Assembly: GCA_029891345.1 (NCBI GenBank) | Contig: CM056995.1 | Span: 78,679,895 to 78,743,894 of the forward strand | Direction: 5' to 3' | Origin: Dryococelus australis | Lineage: Eukaryota; Arthropoda; Insecta; Phasmatodea; Phasmatidae | Length of the DNA: 64,000 bases | In this document: positions 47,271-59,400 of the stretch, one piece after another | How the letters are laid out: every line of letters begins with the position of its first letter | Position numbering within the stretch: the first letter of the stretch is position 1 | The notes under the pieces: generated by a model | Databases searched by the model: none | What the model saw: only the letters and a program-made list of their open reading frames with translations | What the model was told of the DNA's origin: nothing | Made by a program: the position numbers and the translations under genes

Positions 47271-49150
47271 ACTGTGGGTGTATACGCAAAGCCACAAGGG
47301 GACAAATGAGGTACTACCCCAAGGATGCCCCCGAGTCAGAAGTACCCACCGCAGCCTCGACTATCTCAGAAACCCTGGACGACATGGAAGAGCCTGTTAT
47401 CTACGCCACTCCAGAGGAAGAAAGGTCAACGCCCCCTAAGGAGCGGGCTAATGAAACCAGCCAGGGAACCACCTAATCCATGCCTACGCAGGTGAAATTC
47501 CCAAAGCCTAAAGCAAAAATATCTGTACAGGTGCTACCTTCAATTCCAACAGAATTCAAAAGGAAGATCGCCAATGACCTGGGAAGTGGACTCCTAGTAC
47601 AAATGAATTATCTTGGCGAAGTCCCTTGGACAGAGATCAATGCCTCAAATGGCCTCATCCAAGCTCCATCACCAAGATGATTCAGGATTAAAGTGACATC
47701 GAACCGACAACGCTCCTTCATCTCGACAGGCAATTCCATTACCACCCGCTCTGGGGAGCCAACCCAGCTAGAACACTGCAGCATCAGACAACATCGCAAC
47801 CGCCGCCAGACCACCACCTTCCACAAGTAAGGCACCCACCAGAACTGCCAGCCAAGACATTTCCCTTCTCGGGGCACTACTTCAGCTGGTACCTTCAGCT
47901 GTGATCAACCCAGACCGCGCAGCCACCCTGTCAGCCGGATCGTCACTCAACGCAGAGGCAGCCAGCTTCGAGGTCCGGGCACCACCCAACGCCAAGGCCA
48001 GCTCCCAGATCCTACTCCGTGGATGTGAAGGAGGACCACCAATGGCACTGTCAAGACTGAGGTCACCACCCAACCTCTGACTCGGGCATCTCCAGTTGGA
48101 GGAGCAGACAAAGATGTCCCTCCACTGCTTCACATGACTGATGTGGTCACAGCATCGCCTGACGCCACGGCCGTTCTCAGGGCCACACTTCCCGGACGAG
48201 GGATGGTCATTTCAGAGACGCTCGCCGGAAAGGCAGCAGAAGAAGGCCAGACGACAAGCCTGCCCCATATTTTCATGAGGCTGCAGCATCACCTGACGCC
48301 AAGGCCGTTTTCACAGTCACTCCTCCCAGACGAGGAAGAACCATCAACCAGTCTACAGCCGAAGGGGCAGCACAAGATGATCAGACAAGTCTGCCCCAGA
48401 TGGTCTACGGACGTGGCTGAGGGGAGAAGACGATCCACAGCGAACCTGCCATCGAGTTAGAGGCCATCTCTAGGCTTCTGACTCCGGCACCTGCATCCGA
48501 GGAGGTGGTAACCCCAAATGAACCACTACTTCTACCAACAATGCAGAGAGCTACTCTGGTTCCGACAACCAAGGGGGTAGGTCACGCAGCCTCCAGATTA
48601 CCCCTAACTGCCAGGAAGCTACTGGACAACATGACCAAGAACCAGCACCCTAAACTTGGACGAGAAAGGGAGCCACCAACCAATACTGTAGAGCTGGAGG
48701 TCACTATCTGAACCTCGGCTCTAGCCCCAATAACTGAGAGGGTAGGCCACGCAGCCTCCAGACTCTGGGACCAAGAGGGCTGAGCTGGAGGTCACTGCCC
48801 AAATCTCAGCTTCAGTCCCAACAACCGAGGTGGTAGGCCATACAGCCTTCAGACTACCCCTGACGGCAACGCAGACCACTGGTGAGCTTGACAATGCAGC
48901 CGCAGGTCCTCCCCGAGCACCTATAGGTCAGCAATCAACCACTGCTGGGGACGGCCACTCCACACTGCTGGGGACGGCCACTCCACGATGGCCCCCCTTC
49001 CAAGTTGAGCGCAGCTGCCCCGCGCGTGCATGGCCAGCTTGGTACCAAGCAGATACAGAGATGCTCCCTGGAGGGGCATCCACTTCGCCTGGCCGAATCC
49101 ACAGAATGCAACGCTACACAAACGGGGGCAACCACCGAAGACGAAAATAA
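47271..49150 (+). pseudogene. Post-integrase Pro/Thr-rich region with diverged tandem repeats
   Basis: After the integrase the sequence stays C-rich with short open frames rich in Pro, Thr, Ser and Ala (for example 48134-48460 and 48505-48711). Between 48150 and 48420 a ~130-bp unit with GCATC(A/G)CCTGACGCCA occurs twice. From 48555 to 48900 a unit around GTAGGCCACGCAGCCTCCAG occurs three times. A 19-bp unit, CTGCTGGGGACGGCCACTC, is repeated back to back near 48945-48982. No envelope features are seen. Confidence 0.5.
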
Positions 49151-49740
49151 CACTGAAAACAGTGAGTGAAAGTGCCACACACAGACAAACTTAGAGACTG
49201 ATAGTAGTAAATACGCTATCCCTTTGTGATACACCAATCAACATGTATCACCAACGTACCTATTAATGATTAGTGCAGTTACATGATGATAAAAAAGTCA
49301 GCATGCTTACCGTAGTGCAATGCTCTCATCAAGTAAGCTTTCTAAGGCAACTCCCCTTCTTGCACTCGTATCAGCCATTCTTACCTCTCCTTAATTATGT
49401 AACTAGCCAGTGTGCTAATGGCCAGTTAAGTGCCATTTAAAAATGATTTACGTGAACACTTTGGACACCTTTATGCAGTGCAGCGTATCATGAGAGTTAA
49501 GAAGACGTCACGTGTGTAATAACATTTAAAGACACCACATTCTTGTTGAAAGAAAATGGACAGAAATCATTAATAATTGCTATGTATGTTGACAACAATT
49601 TTAAAGACTTTAAAATTTCAACATACTTTGCTTTGTATAGTCACACTTCAAGAAAATTGTTAGTAAAATTTTCTTTGCATTATGTACAATAATTCTTTTT
49701 CTATTTCAAAGTAAACTCAAATCCAATCTAATAATGTGTA

Positions 49741-51521
49741 CAGTCGACTCTCGATCTATCATTATTCAGGGGACTGCCAAAAAATGTCCATACATGCAGG
49801 ATTTCAGTAGATGAGGGTTGACATGTACATCAATAAAATACAACTTCTAACCTTATAAAACTTTATGATGAGCATAGTAAGAGCTGTACATTATCAATGA
49901 ATAGAGTTTAGCTAATAAACACAATAAAAATAGGAAATTTAGAAAAATATTATGGTAAATAATACATTAAAAAACATTACACCTAAACTCATTTAAATTT
50001 AAAAAATAACATCTCAAAATATTGCATATAATTGATGTAATCCGACACCAAATGCAAGCTGACCTAAACGCTCTCCAAATGAAAATAATATAACGGAATG
50101 CATGTCAAATTTTTAATGTCCCGTGCACATTCATTTAGCCAAAAGTGCACACAGAAGTTATCAATCAGGCAGTGTGTACACAGTGGTTGGTGGAGGAGGG
50201 GAAGCGACAGGCGGCGGGACAATTACCGCTCCACGCCGCTACTTGTTGCAGAGTGCCGACACCTTGCGCGTGTGACAAATGTCTGCCTTTTCAAATAATT
50301 AATTATATTTCACTACAAAGAAAACTTGTAATTTTGGGACAAAATAAATTAATTAATAAGGTGAATACAATTGATTTTTTCACTGTCTAATAATTAATCA
50401 TTCAAAACCACGTCCTCTGATTTTCCGTCGTAAGTTACACTACACTCGGCTTGGTGCTACCTACCTATTATTAGACGGCACAAGGTGTCGAATAGGTCTT
50501 TACATTTTATCACTTTATTCAAAAGATGCATGTCTATTGAAATAAATTAATATCTTCAGATTTCCTCCTAGCAGTTACTGAAAATGAATTTTACACTTAT
50601 ACTACAAGTTACTCAATATTCAAACAATTATTGGTGACAAGGAGAGTTCAAGTATATGCTTCTGGGCATATAATTTTATTCACCAAGATATTACCCCTTG
50701 AGTTAAATAAATATTATGTTTTAAAAACATGTTAATTATTCACCAGATGAAATAAAACACCAACCTTACGGGAAAAAACTACCTTTAATCACACAAGAAA
50801 ACACCTTTTCAAATAATAATTCCTCGTTAAAATGTTTTGCATAACATTTTTAGGTGAAACCATTTGCTTTGAAATACAAGTGATGTTAGGTGAAACTATT
50901 TTGAATGACGCATAATCTTGATAAAATTACGGTTGCAAGGTGCACTTTTCTTGCTCTGCAGCCGGCGGGTGGTGTGTGGAAGACAGAGAGAGGTCGTGCC
51001 TTTATCTTTTGCTCAACAACAAGTTTCCCTCTCGATGGCTTGGAAAATAAGGGGAGGAAGGAAGGTGCGCCGCTGAGAGACAAAAAGAAGGGGGAGAGAG
51101 AGAGGACGCTAGGTCGCCATGCTCGTTGCTATGGGTAATCACTTCCCCTCTAGGAGGGGAAGTGTAAGGGAAGTAGCAAGCCAGTCGTGCACCACGCTGC
51201 ACAGCTGCAGTGTCAACAGACATATTGTGAAGACAACACATTATAAAGTGTGCCTCAGAGCAGTTATAAATGGTGGCGTGCGTGACGTATTTCACATCCA
51301 GTTAATAGAAGTTTGCATAAACAACCAGTTTAAATTAAAGAGTTATGGGAAATACTAAGTGAAGGGGCCCGAAATATACTTTTATCGATCCTCCATGCTA
51401 TAAAAGATACAAACAATTTATGTTGACATTATTTACATAGGAATTTCGCCGGGACCCCAAAAAATTGTTGGTGGATGCGGTTTATCGATGCATGCAATAA
51501 CGATACATAGAGAGTCGACTG
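49741..51521 (+). mobile_element. pogo/Tigger-like non-autonomous DNA transposon, copy D (full length)
   Basis: It starts CAGTCGACTCTC and ends GAGAGTCGACTG, a perfect 12-base terminal inverted repeat. The likeness extends to about 25 bases with a few changes. TA flanks both ends (49739-49740, 51522-51523). It is 1781 bp long and is the best copy of a family with copies A, B and C. No transposase is encoded. The CAGTYGACTCTC-type end and TA target suggest pogo/Tigger, but the family name is inferred from ends only. Confidence 0.85.
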
Positions 51522-51523
51522 TA

Positions 51524-53366
51524 CATAATTTTATATTTTAATAATTAATTCTTGTGTAGACTCACTTTAATAAACCTCAAGTGTTACTGATTATGTTGTA
51601 AATAATCAAAGCATTTCTAATTAGCATATTTTGCTTTGTGTAGAGTCACCTCAAGAAATCACAAACAAAGAGACATTTCTAAACACAAGAGAAGTTTGTG
51701 ATAAGTCTGAAAATGTAAAATATTTCAAGGGCACTCTTTCATGCAATCTATTTCTATTTGATATATGGTGGTGTTTCACACGTATTGTTTGCTAATAACA
51801 TCACCGCCACAACACTTGTTTGCAAAGCTTAGCTGCCGGCTGAGACCACAGAAGCTCTCAGATAGACTAAAACCCCTTAGCTTTCTCTTACACAAGTTAT
51901 ATTCCTTCTGTGTGACACACAGGAGACCCAGGTAGAGGTCACTTTTTAATCTCTGCACCAGGTGGCCACAGCAGGATAGCTAGCTGACACAAGCCTTACG
52001 AGTGGGGCTTTAGGCAATTTTTTTTCATTATTTTATTTAATAATGATTACAATTATAATTTGATTCTCCACAAGAGTCGAATTTTATTCCATGTACAGTC
52101 CACTATGTCTTTGCATTTTTTTCCCACTGGTTAAACTCTGTATCCTATTTATTGTACACTCCCAATCCTTACAGCTATTTTTGTAGGGTGGCACACATTA
52201 AAAAAGAAGGCTCTGCGAATATTTCGGAAAAAAAAAAAGGAGACGACACAGAGCTTCGTTTGCAGCCAGGCACAGCTGTGCACCAAAGAGGAAAACAGAG
52301 AGACTGCCAGATCACCATGCAGCAGAGAGAGATAGCAATGTCTAGTCTAGCCAGTGCTGCGAAGAAAGCAAATAAAAGAGTCAGCAACAACCTGCGGATG
52401 CACCATTCAAGCAGTCAGCTGACTTCATCACTCAAGGTTTAGCACAGAGCAGAGAGAAATGCACACACCCAGGGAAACTACAGAAGCCAACGGAGAGAGA
52501 GAAAAAAATTTGTTCTTGAGGGCACAGTTCGACATTCCCTCAAAAGAATATCTTTCTCATTTCATTCCTTCTGCAGTTGAGCCTTTGTTACTACGGAGAA
52601 TGAGCGAATTGACGTATGACGTCTTTTCAACAATAATTAGACGACTTCACCTCATCAGTGAGGAAGCCTTATCACTCGAATCCTACAGAATTTTCATTGT
52701 TACCATGCATCACGAGATGTCAGATTGCACTGTCTACAGGTGGCAAGAATTGATGTTCCGACCTGAAGATTATATTTTTCACTGGCAGAGCTACCAAGGC
52801 TATGCACCCAAGGCATTGAGTTCCACAGCACGCCGCTAGATGGCTCTACCAGTACGTTCCGCCGCATCTTGATCTTTAAGCCGGCCGGTGACATCATGCC
52901 TAGAGGAACAATACTACAGCTACCCCCTCTCCAGCTGACCAAAAAAATACACCAGCCAGAGTATAAAGAGTGTGCCGCAGCCCTTAAATGCCAGTCTGCT
53001 ACGGGCTTTCACAGCACACTGTGTCGAAGGTCCCAAATGGAATTAACGACTTGTGCCCAGTCTTCATTTTCTCCACCACAAACTTTGTCGGAGATCTTGA
53101 TCAGCCTGCTTGATAGGTCAACCTGCCTTGTTCCTTCACCCCATTCATGCCAAAAGAACCACCACACCTTGACCTCCACTGCAATTTGTTGCCGGAGATA
53201 TCCTTCTACCAGCCTGTGATCACTACACCCTGTGCCAAAGATCGTTACCATCGCCAACATCATCTAAATAGTATACACTGTGGCACCTTCAGGGCAAACA
53301 CAATTAGGAGTAATACCAGTTCAAGTGAGTTACATAACGCTCGTCTACCCTGCCACTGTTAGCCTA
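51524..53366. other. Intronic DNA with two orphan open frames
   Basis: The open frame at 52459-52839 (126 codons) starts MHTPRETTEANGEREKN and contains LTYDVFSTIIRRLHLISEEA. The one at 52152-52442 is Lys/Gln/Ser-rich. Neither has a known motif. They lie just before an LTR-like block, so they may be LTR or leader sequence of a retroelement. Confidence 0.3.
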
Positions 53367-53634
53367 GGACCAGGTCGCCTTCACCTGGCTCAGCATAGGT
53401 TAAGCTTCCGTAAGCTCTTGCTGACGTTAGGATGTAGTGCGACACCACCCAGTTTACTTCCGTCAAAGGAATAAACACAATATTTTGGTCAACACATGGG
53501 TCTCTTTCCTGTAGCAGTAATTTCTCTCCCAGTGGATTTCACGCCTGTCCAAGGGATAGCAGGTGACAGGGAAATTTAACTCAAAACCGCAAAACACCAA
53601 ATAGAATACACACACGCACATTGGACGGCCACCA
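53367..53634 (+). repeat. LTR-end-like block related to 36586-36806
   Basis: It has GTCGCCTTCACCTGGCT (about 53374) and, ~250 bases later, TTGGACGGCCACCA (about 53620), both shared with the block at 36586-36806 in the same order. Between them the sequences have diverged. The second motif resembles a primer binding site following an LTR end. Confidence 0.45.
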
Positions 53635-53984
53635 TTTTTGTGCACAACAGTCAACAGAACGGTAAAGCACTGACACTAGGTACTCAGTCTCTTGGAGTCA
53701 GCTTGCCTGCTCAGCGGCTATTCTCTCCATCACGCTCCTTTTGCCAAAGTTAGTGTTCTCTGAGTTGGGGGAGACTGTTACTCCTGAAACACTCACCCAC
53801 ATGATGGGACTGTCCACCGGCAAGATCTGACTCTCAGTATTCACTGCGTTTCGATGCAGAGTGCTCGGATAAGGATACCACCCTCGGTTCAAGAACTCTG
53901 CACGAGGCTGTACACCAGAATAGAACAACATGTCACCTGCTCTCTTTTTTCCAAAGACGTGAAAGTGTGATTCTGTCCTGACGT

Positions 53985-54040
53985 GCGTCCTCTCAGGTCG
54001 AGTGGTTAGAGCATTGACTATAAGCCCCCCCCCCCCCCCC
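53985..54040 (+). repeat. tRNA-like SINE head followed by C16 run
   Basis: AGGTCGAGTGGTTAGAGCAT resembles a pol III A box region of a tRNA-derived SINE. It runs into 16 C bases (54025-54040). A clear B box was not found downstream, so this is weak. Confidence 0.35.
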
Positions 54041-57000
54041 AAATTGAGTCCAGTTGGTGATCCTACCGCAGCGCATTCGCTACTGTTTTAGCCCGATAGG
54101 TCATGGTAGGATCAATAGGATGCCTCTTAGTGAGGGGATACCGTCTGGGAGGAGGGGAATCAAACCCCAGAGTGAGTTGAACCGTTAATGTCTCCCCGTC
54201 AGGAGAGTACACTCTTTCTCACTACCAAGGTTGCCAAGATGCAGGATGCCAATAGTCCCAGGGTTACATGTAATGAAACTACTCCTCAATCAATAGTGAA
54301 GGTGGTGGTGGATGATCCCGAGGGAGGAATTGATGTTATATGTAGTGGTCACGTCGGCTGGCGGTTGGGGACGTAATTTACCGGGGAAGAAACTACATGG
54401 GTTTACGGAGTAACCTTCGGTGGTAGTCGATCCCAGATAACCTTCCCAGTATATAAACGAATGGTACACGTATTTTGAACAGCTTTCCTCTCGTTTAGTT
54501 TGGGTGGTGCTACACTTGTGGGAGGTAGAGGTGTGTCTGGCTGATGATAACTTATAAACTCTCGGTCTGGCCATGGCCAACAAGTACCTAAGTAGGTGTC
54601 GAGCTCGGACTCATGGTCAAGGAGAATGAACAGAGAAATGGGTTAAGGTTTAAATTCTGGGTCCGCAGTTGGCGGCATGTCCTCACACTTCGTTTGTATC
54701 TCTGTTTATGAGTTACTTAACCTTTGTCAAGCCCGCTGCTCTTGACGACGAATGCGACTCTGAGTCCCACCTCGCTTACTGGACATTTAGATTACTCTCT
54801 ACAATCTAGCACACACTATTAACGAAGAAGGAACTATTTCTAAAAGAATGGTAGTCGACGAGTTTCAGTCGGATTTGATGTAATATTTTATTATTACGTT
54901 TAAGAAAACAATGGGGAATCCCGGTTGGATTTTACACTCTAAAAATTAATTACGGAATAATTATTAAATGATGGAGGCGAAGGTCAAACTGTAATAATAA
55001 AAAAAAGCTCTCCCTCTACTTTGCTTTACGCAGTTTACAGCGTTAACATCAAAGGAGTGATTTTCCAGAAGAGACATTGTATCAATCTGTTACCGCGGAG
55101 TCAAGGGAGTGACTGGGGTAAAGGGGTGCAGCAAGTGGACGTCGTCGATTACCTCTGGAGAGATGAGCCATCCTTACGGTCTGCTAGGGCAGGAGAGGAC
55201 AAGCCTCCACAAGCTGTTGTAGGGTGGTGTAGCATTCACAAGCTTGGAGAGTTGAGCATTCACAAGCTGCTGGAGAGGTTAAGCCTTCTTAGACTGTAGG
55301 AGAGGCGAGAGAGGTCTTGGTTAGACCCAGGAAGTGCTCGGTGAGCTATGCGGCTGGCGAGCCTGATGACTCTGGCAAGAGGCATGCTTGTGCCTCCTTA
55401 TATAGTTGAAAATACCATGATCAGCGATCTTCCAGGGATGCAGGAGATGTTAGCCTTTCTCCGCAGGGGTTGGTTATTTATCATAGGGTAGCGGCAGGCG
55501 TTGCTCATTTCTTATCTCCCTGCGCTGAGGGGATGACAAGTTTACCGCCTCCGCTCAAGGCTTGGCGGGTGTGATGTCATGGGACAGCAGTGATGCTGCG
55601 ATCCTGTGGTGTCGATAGAACTTCCTTCTCAGCTATCTTGGGATAATGGCCCATCAGGTAAAACAATCTTGACGCAAAGAGCTGGCAACCACATGTCGGA
55701 ATCTGGGCGGGCAGTACAATTAATAATTAAAAACGTTAATTATTTTTATGTCCGAGGCTGCCCAACGTGTGGAGTTGATTCTATCAGCATGTGAAGAGTA
55801 GTCTGCCACTGTTTGCGACTTGCCCCGAGCTCTTGCTTGCTCGTTTGTAGGGCGAAGTCGCCCGTAGGGTGTGCAGGCGCTCTGTAAAGCAGTGTGGCAT
55901 GTGTCAGTCCTAATGCCCTACTACCGTTAGAGTGGTATCCAAGAGAAGGTTAGACAGGTGCTAACTGACTCTGGGCATCAGCAGGAACTTACCCCTTCCT
56001 GGCCACACTCGCACATCTCTCACAGAGGGAACAAGCCATTGCACCACATGCAGAGACCATCTACACCAGAGATTCCCAAGGACCTCTTCGAAACATCCAC
56101 CCCATGTTAATTGTCTATTTCAGTGGACAGGACAAGTCCTTAGGAATCGCCAACTTGCGCTTTAGTGGATTAGATCTGGCGGAACCAATCCCTGCAACCA
56201 ACACAACCTTTGCAGAGGTGCCAAGTACTACAAATTTTCCATAGTTCAGCCGAATTATGTATCATCACTACGGAATTACAAATGTTGCAGAAATACTACA
56301 GAATTTAATATTTTCAAATTTTATTTAAATATTTGAGCGTTTGTTCACTTTGCCATCGTAATTGTTATTGTTCACATCATGTCGCCACAGATAACACAAC
56401 ATTCTGTGTGCCAATGACGTATGTAAATATATTATGTCACTGCATGCACCATAGAGTACGTGTGCACGTTCCTATTCTGTGCCAGTGTTGGTGTTGGTTA
56501 CAGTATTATTTTTCCGAATATGCAGAGTGAACCAAATGCTTGGTGCTGCATGCAAAGTTGTGCACTCTATCCTTTCAGTAGTGTTAGTATCTGTGGTGTA
56601 TGTGATTCCTGTGGTAATATCCACAACAGTGTGTGTAGCATAACCTACAAATGAAATATACATTGTTCTGAAGTTTGAAAAACGTAAAAACCCGAGAATA
56701 GTCAGAAATTCCATAAAAAAGAATATTCACAGTTGCGGACATCTTTATGTGCTTCCAGCTTATCTGAAAACTATGTATTTTGTCAATAGTGCAGTTGTAA
56801 TTTCAGTGTACATGGCGGGAAAGATGACTGTAGATGGCATGTTAGCAGTAAAAAAACATCAAGACTATCTGAAAATGTAAGTTGCGACTAGGCCTATAAC
56901 ATCTCATTTTCAAAGTGATACAACAGATCCGAGGAAAAAGGAGAAGTGCTTTTTACTACGTTTTTGGTTGAACATAACCTACCGCTTGCTGTGTCCGACC

Positions 57001-57629
57001 ATGTGGGGCATTTGTTAAAGGCCATCTGTCATGACTCTAAAATTATTCAGAAATACTCCTGTAAACGAACCAAGACAACAGTGATAGTTCAGGCACTTGC
57101 AGAGTCTTCCCAAGAGGAAAGTGTAACAAATGTATCAGGTACAGCATTTAGAATATAGTCTAGTTCAAAAGTTGCATTATGGAAAAGTAGATTAGGCCCT
57201 ATATGTAAAGTCAAAACATTTGAGCAATGAAAATGATGAATAGGCTACTCAGCACTTCAAGATAGGCGAGTTGAAAAGCAGATTATGTACGCATGATTTT
57301 ATCTACCATGTTTTAAGTACTGTACTATGGTGTGTACACGATTTTTGTTGTAAAAGATATATCAGGGTTCCTAACTATTTTCAGATGTGAAACTCCCTTA
57401 CTTTTCAAGGTTTCCTTAGTTTTCACTGATCTTGTATATACCCTATTTGGAAAAATGTTGACTACTGAAAGTTGATTGAAACTACTGATTTAAAAAAAAA
57501 TTACTACTGTGGGTTTTTTATGATTGGCACCTCTGCCTTTGAGCTCCTGCCTACTGACAAACCCAGCTCAAACTCATGCCAGCCAGTGTTGCTACAGGTT
57601 AAGTAGTCTCTACAGGTAATGGATCACTC
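54041..57629. other. Intronic DNA, no gene; short repeats near 55200
   Basis: Near 55205-55290 the phrase GCATTCACAAGCT recurs in a short tandem array with AGAGGTTAAGC-like ends. A TATA-like CAACTATATAAGGAGGC on the minus strand lies near 55396-55412, compatible with an LTR of a minus-strand element. No coding region is supported. Confidence 0.4.
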
Positions 57630-57745
57630 TAGTATACCACCCAGAGCAAACCTGCTGAAACGCAAAGTCATTCTCATGGAACCTGATTTCGTGCCCTGCC
57701 GCAAAGCTACCAGGCCAATATTTTACACTGGACACACTCCATAAT
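57630..57745 (+). mobile_element. Fragment of the unclassified ORF-bearing repeat (plus strand)
   Basis: In plus-strand translation it reads LLKRKVILMEPDFVPCRKAT, the same C-terminal block as the unknown protein of copy 2 at 59513-60117. This is the third occurrence of the block in the window and is in the opposite orientation. The rest of the element is absent. Confidence 0.75.
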
Positions 57746-58439
57746 CTTGTAAAGACTAGAATCATTCTCAGAAAACCCCAGACCTAGCATCCACCGAACT
57801 ACTTTTGACGTGGTGACATTCCTCCATTACCCTCAAGGCATCACGCGTCAATCTACAGCTTTTAATTTTCTGAATATGAACAAAGTTGAAATTATGCTGA
57901 GAAATGTGATACACAACATTGTAGATTTATTATTTTTTGTTTGATAAGTTTAAAACATAAATTGCCTAAGATGCCATGACCAAAATTTAAAAGTAAATTA
58001 CAAAAGTATATTTTGTGTGCTGTTTTTATTAGGGATGGGTCAGTACTACATTTTCTTGATACTCAATACCAGTTTCGTTTACCAAAATATTCTCACGATA
58101 CTTTTCTTGATACCAAATTAAAATTGTCATGAACACAAAACAACATGGCCAAGAAAATTGCTCGTATTACTAGTGTCAGTGACACACACTGTAACTATAT
58201 TTAAAAAAAAAACCACATTACAATGGAAACAAATGGTGTACAGCCTGTAACCCAAATGTCCTTAACCAATAATAAATCAACACAAGTCTTCTTCGATTCT
58301 ATAGAATCACATTTCCATAGTAAAAGCTGTAAACAAACTTTGAGGAAAATGATAGCTCAGTACACACTTATTTTCGATTTCACAGTTTTTAAATTTTATT
58401 TTGCAACTTCAAGGAAATTACTGTAATGTTAAATAAATA

Positions 58440-59270
58440 TTGTAATTATCTGATTCACCCACCGTGGCCTAGACCAAGGAATACACGGGCTAGGCCAGGA
58501 CAGGTATACCAGATAATTATGGCATTTTTGTGAATATTTAATAATGCAGTTGAATCATGGCCCATGGAATTTGCAGACTAGGCCACGACTGGTGCATCAG
58601 ATAATTATGGTATATAATTTTTGTGAATATTTAACAATGCAGTTGGATCAGATAATTATAGTATATGTGGGATGTACAATAACTACTCAAGTTGCTCACT
58701 CGCACCTATCGTAGCTCGCTTGCAACTCTCGACCCGTTTTTATTGTACCTCAATTATGTACCATAAAAGTAAATGTCAAAAATCAAAATCGTGGAATGTA
58801 TGGGTTGCCCAAAAACATCTCTAGGTGCTCATCGCTGTGTGAATGTTACGCTATGAATAAAATATGGTATATTATGTATACTTGTACATTTAATATTTAA
58901 TAACTTGTAAACCGTTTGTCCAATCTCAATCCGCAAAGACTTTTTGGAATGCTTACGGGAAGTCTTGAAATGCTCACTGCAGCCAAGATAATTATGGTAC
59001 ATATTTTAAAGTTGCTGTTAGTATCTTGCGAATCGTTGAACCTAGGTCAAATATTATGGGTGCTCTGGAATGCCTGAAGAATACAGATTAAATTGTGGTA
59101 CACTTTTCAAAAGTATCGTACACACTCCGAAAGTTATGGCACACATGTACCATAATTATGTCAAGATGACTAAATAATGGTATACTTTAAGAAAGTATTG
59201 TACACATTCAGAAAGTTATGGTACGCTTGAACCATAATTATGGTACGAGAAAATGGGTGTCATAATTTGA
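58440..59270. repeat. AT-rich region with recurring ATAATTATGGTAC palindromic motif
   Basis: The motif ATAATTATGG or its complement appears at about 58514, 58602, 58987, 59150 and 59232, and GATAATTATAG near 58660. CCATAATTATGG is a perfect palindrome. Around 58500-58670 a unit of roughly 100 bp containing TTTTTGTGAATATTTAA(T/C)AATGCAGTTG is present twice. No gene is seen. Confidence 0.65.
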
Positions 59271-59400
59271 TACTTTTGGATATTCTCATGCGGCACTCAA
59301 TACTATAGAGTATCGAGGCACCGCGGATCCCATCCATAGTTTTTTTCCCCTGATTTTTAAGAATTAATGTGAAAGTAATTTCCCTACTGTTTTGTATTGG

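Larger units (their letters stand above)
40920..49150 (+). mobile_element. Gypsy-type LTR retrotransposon 2, heavily decayed
   Basis: Pieces of gag, protease, the end of reverse transcriptase, RNase H and integrase follow each other on the plus strand in Ty3/Gypsy order. Almost every 100-200 bases there is a frame change or stop. The base composition is C-rich, unlike Gypsy 1 and the introns, so it is a different lineage. Most of the reverse transcriptase is missing and a poly(A)/poly(G) run with unrelated sequence stands in its place. LTR-like pieces at 36140-36806 and 53367-53634 may belong to it or to relatives. Confidence 0.75.
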
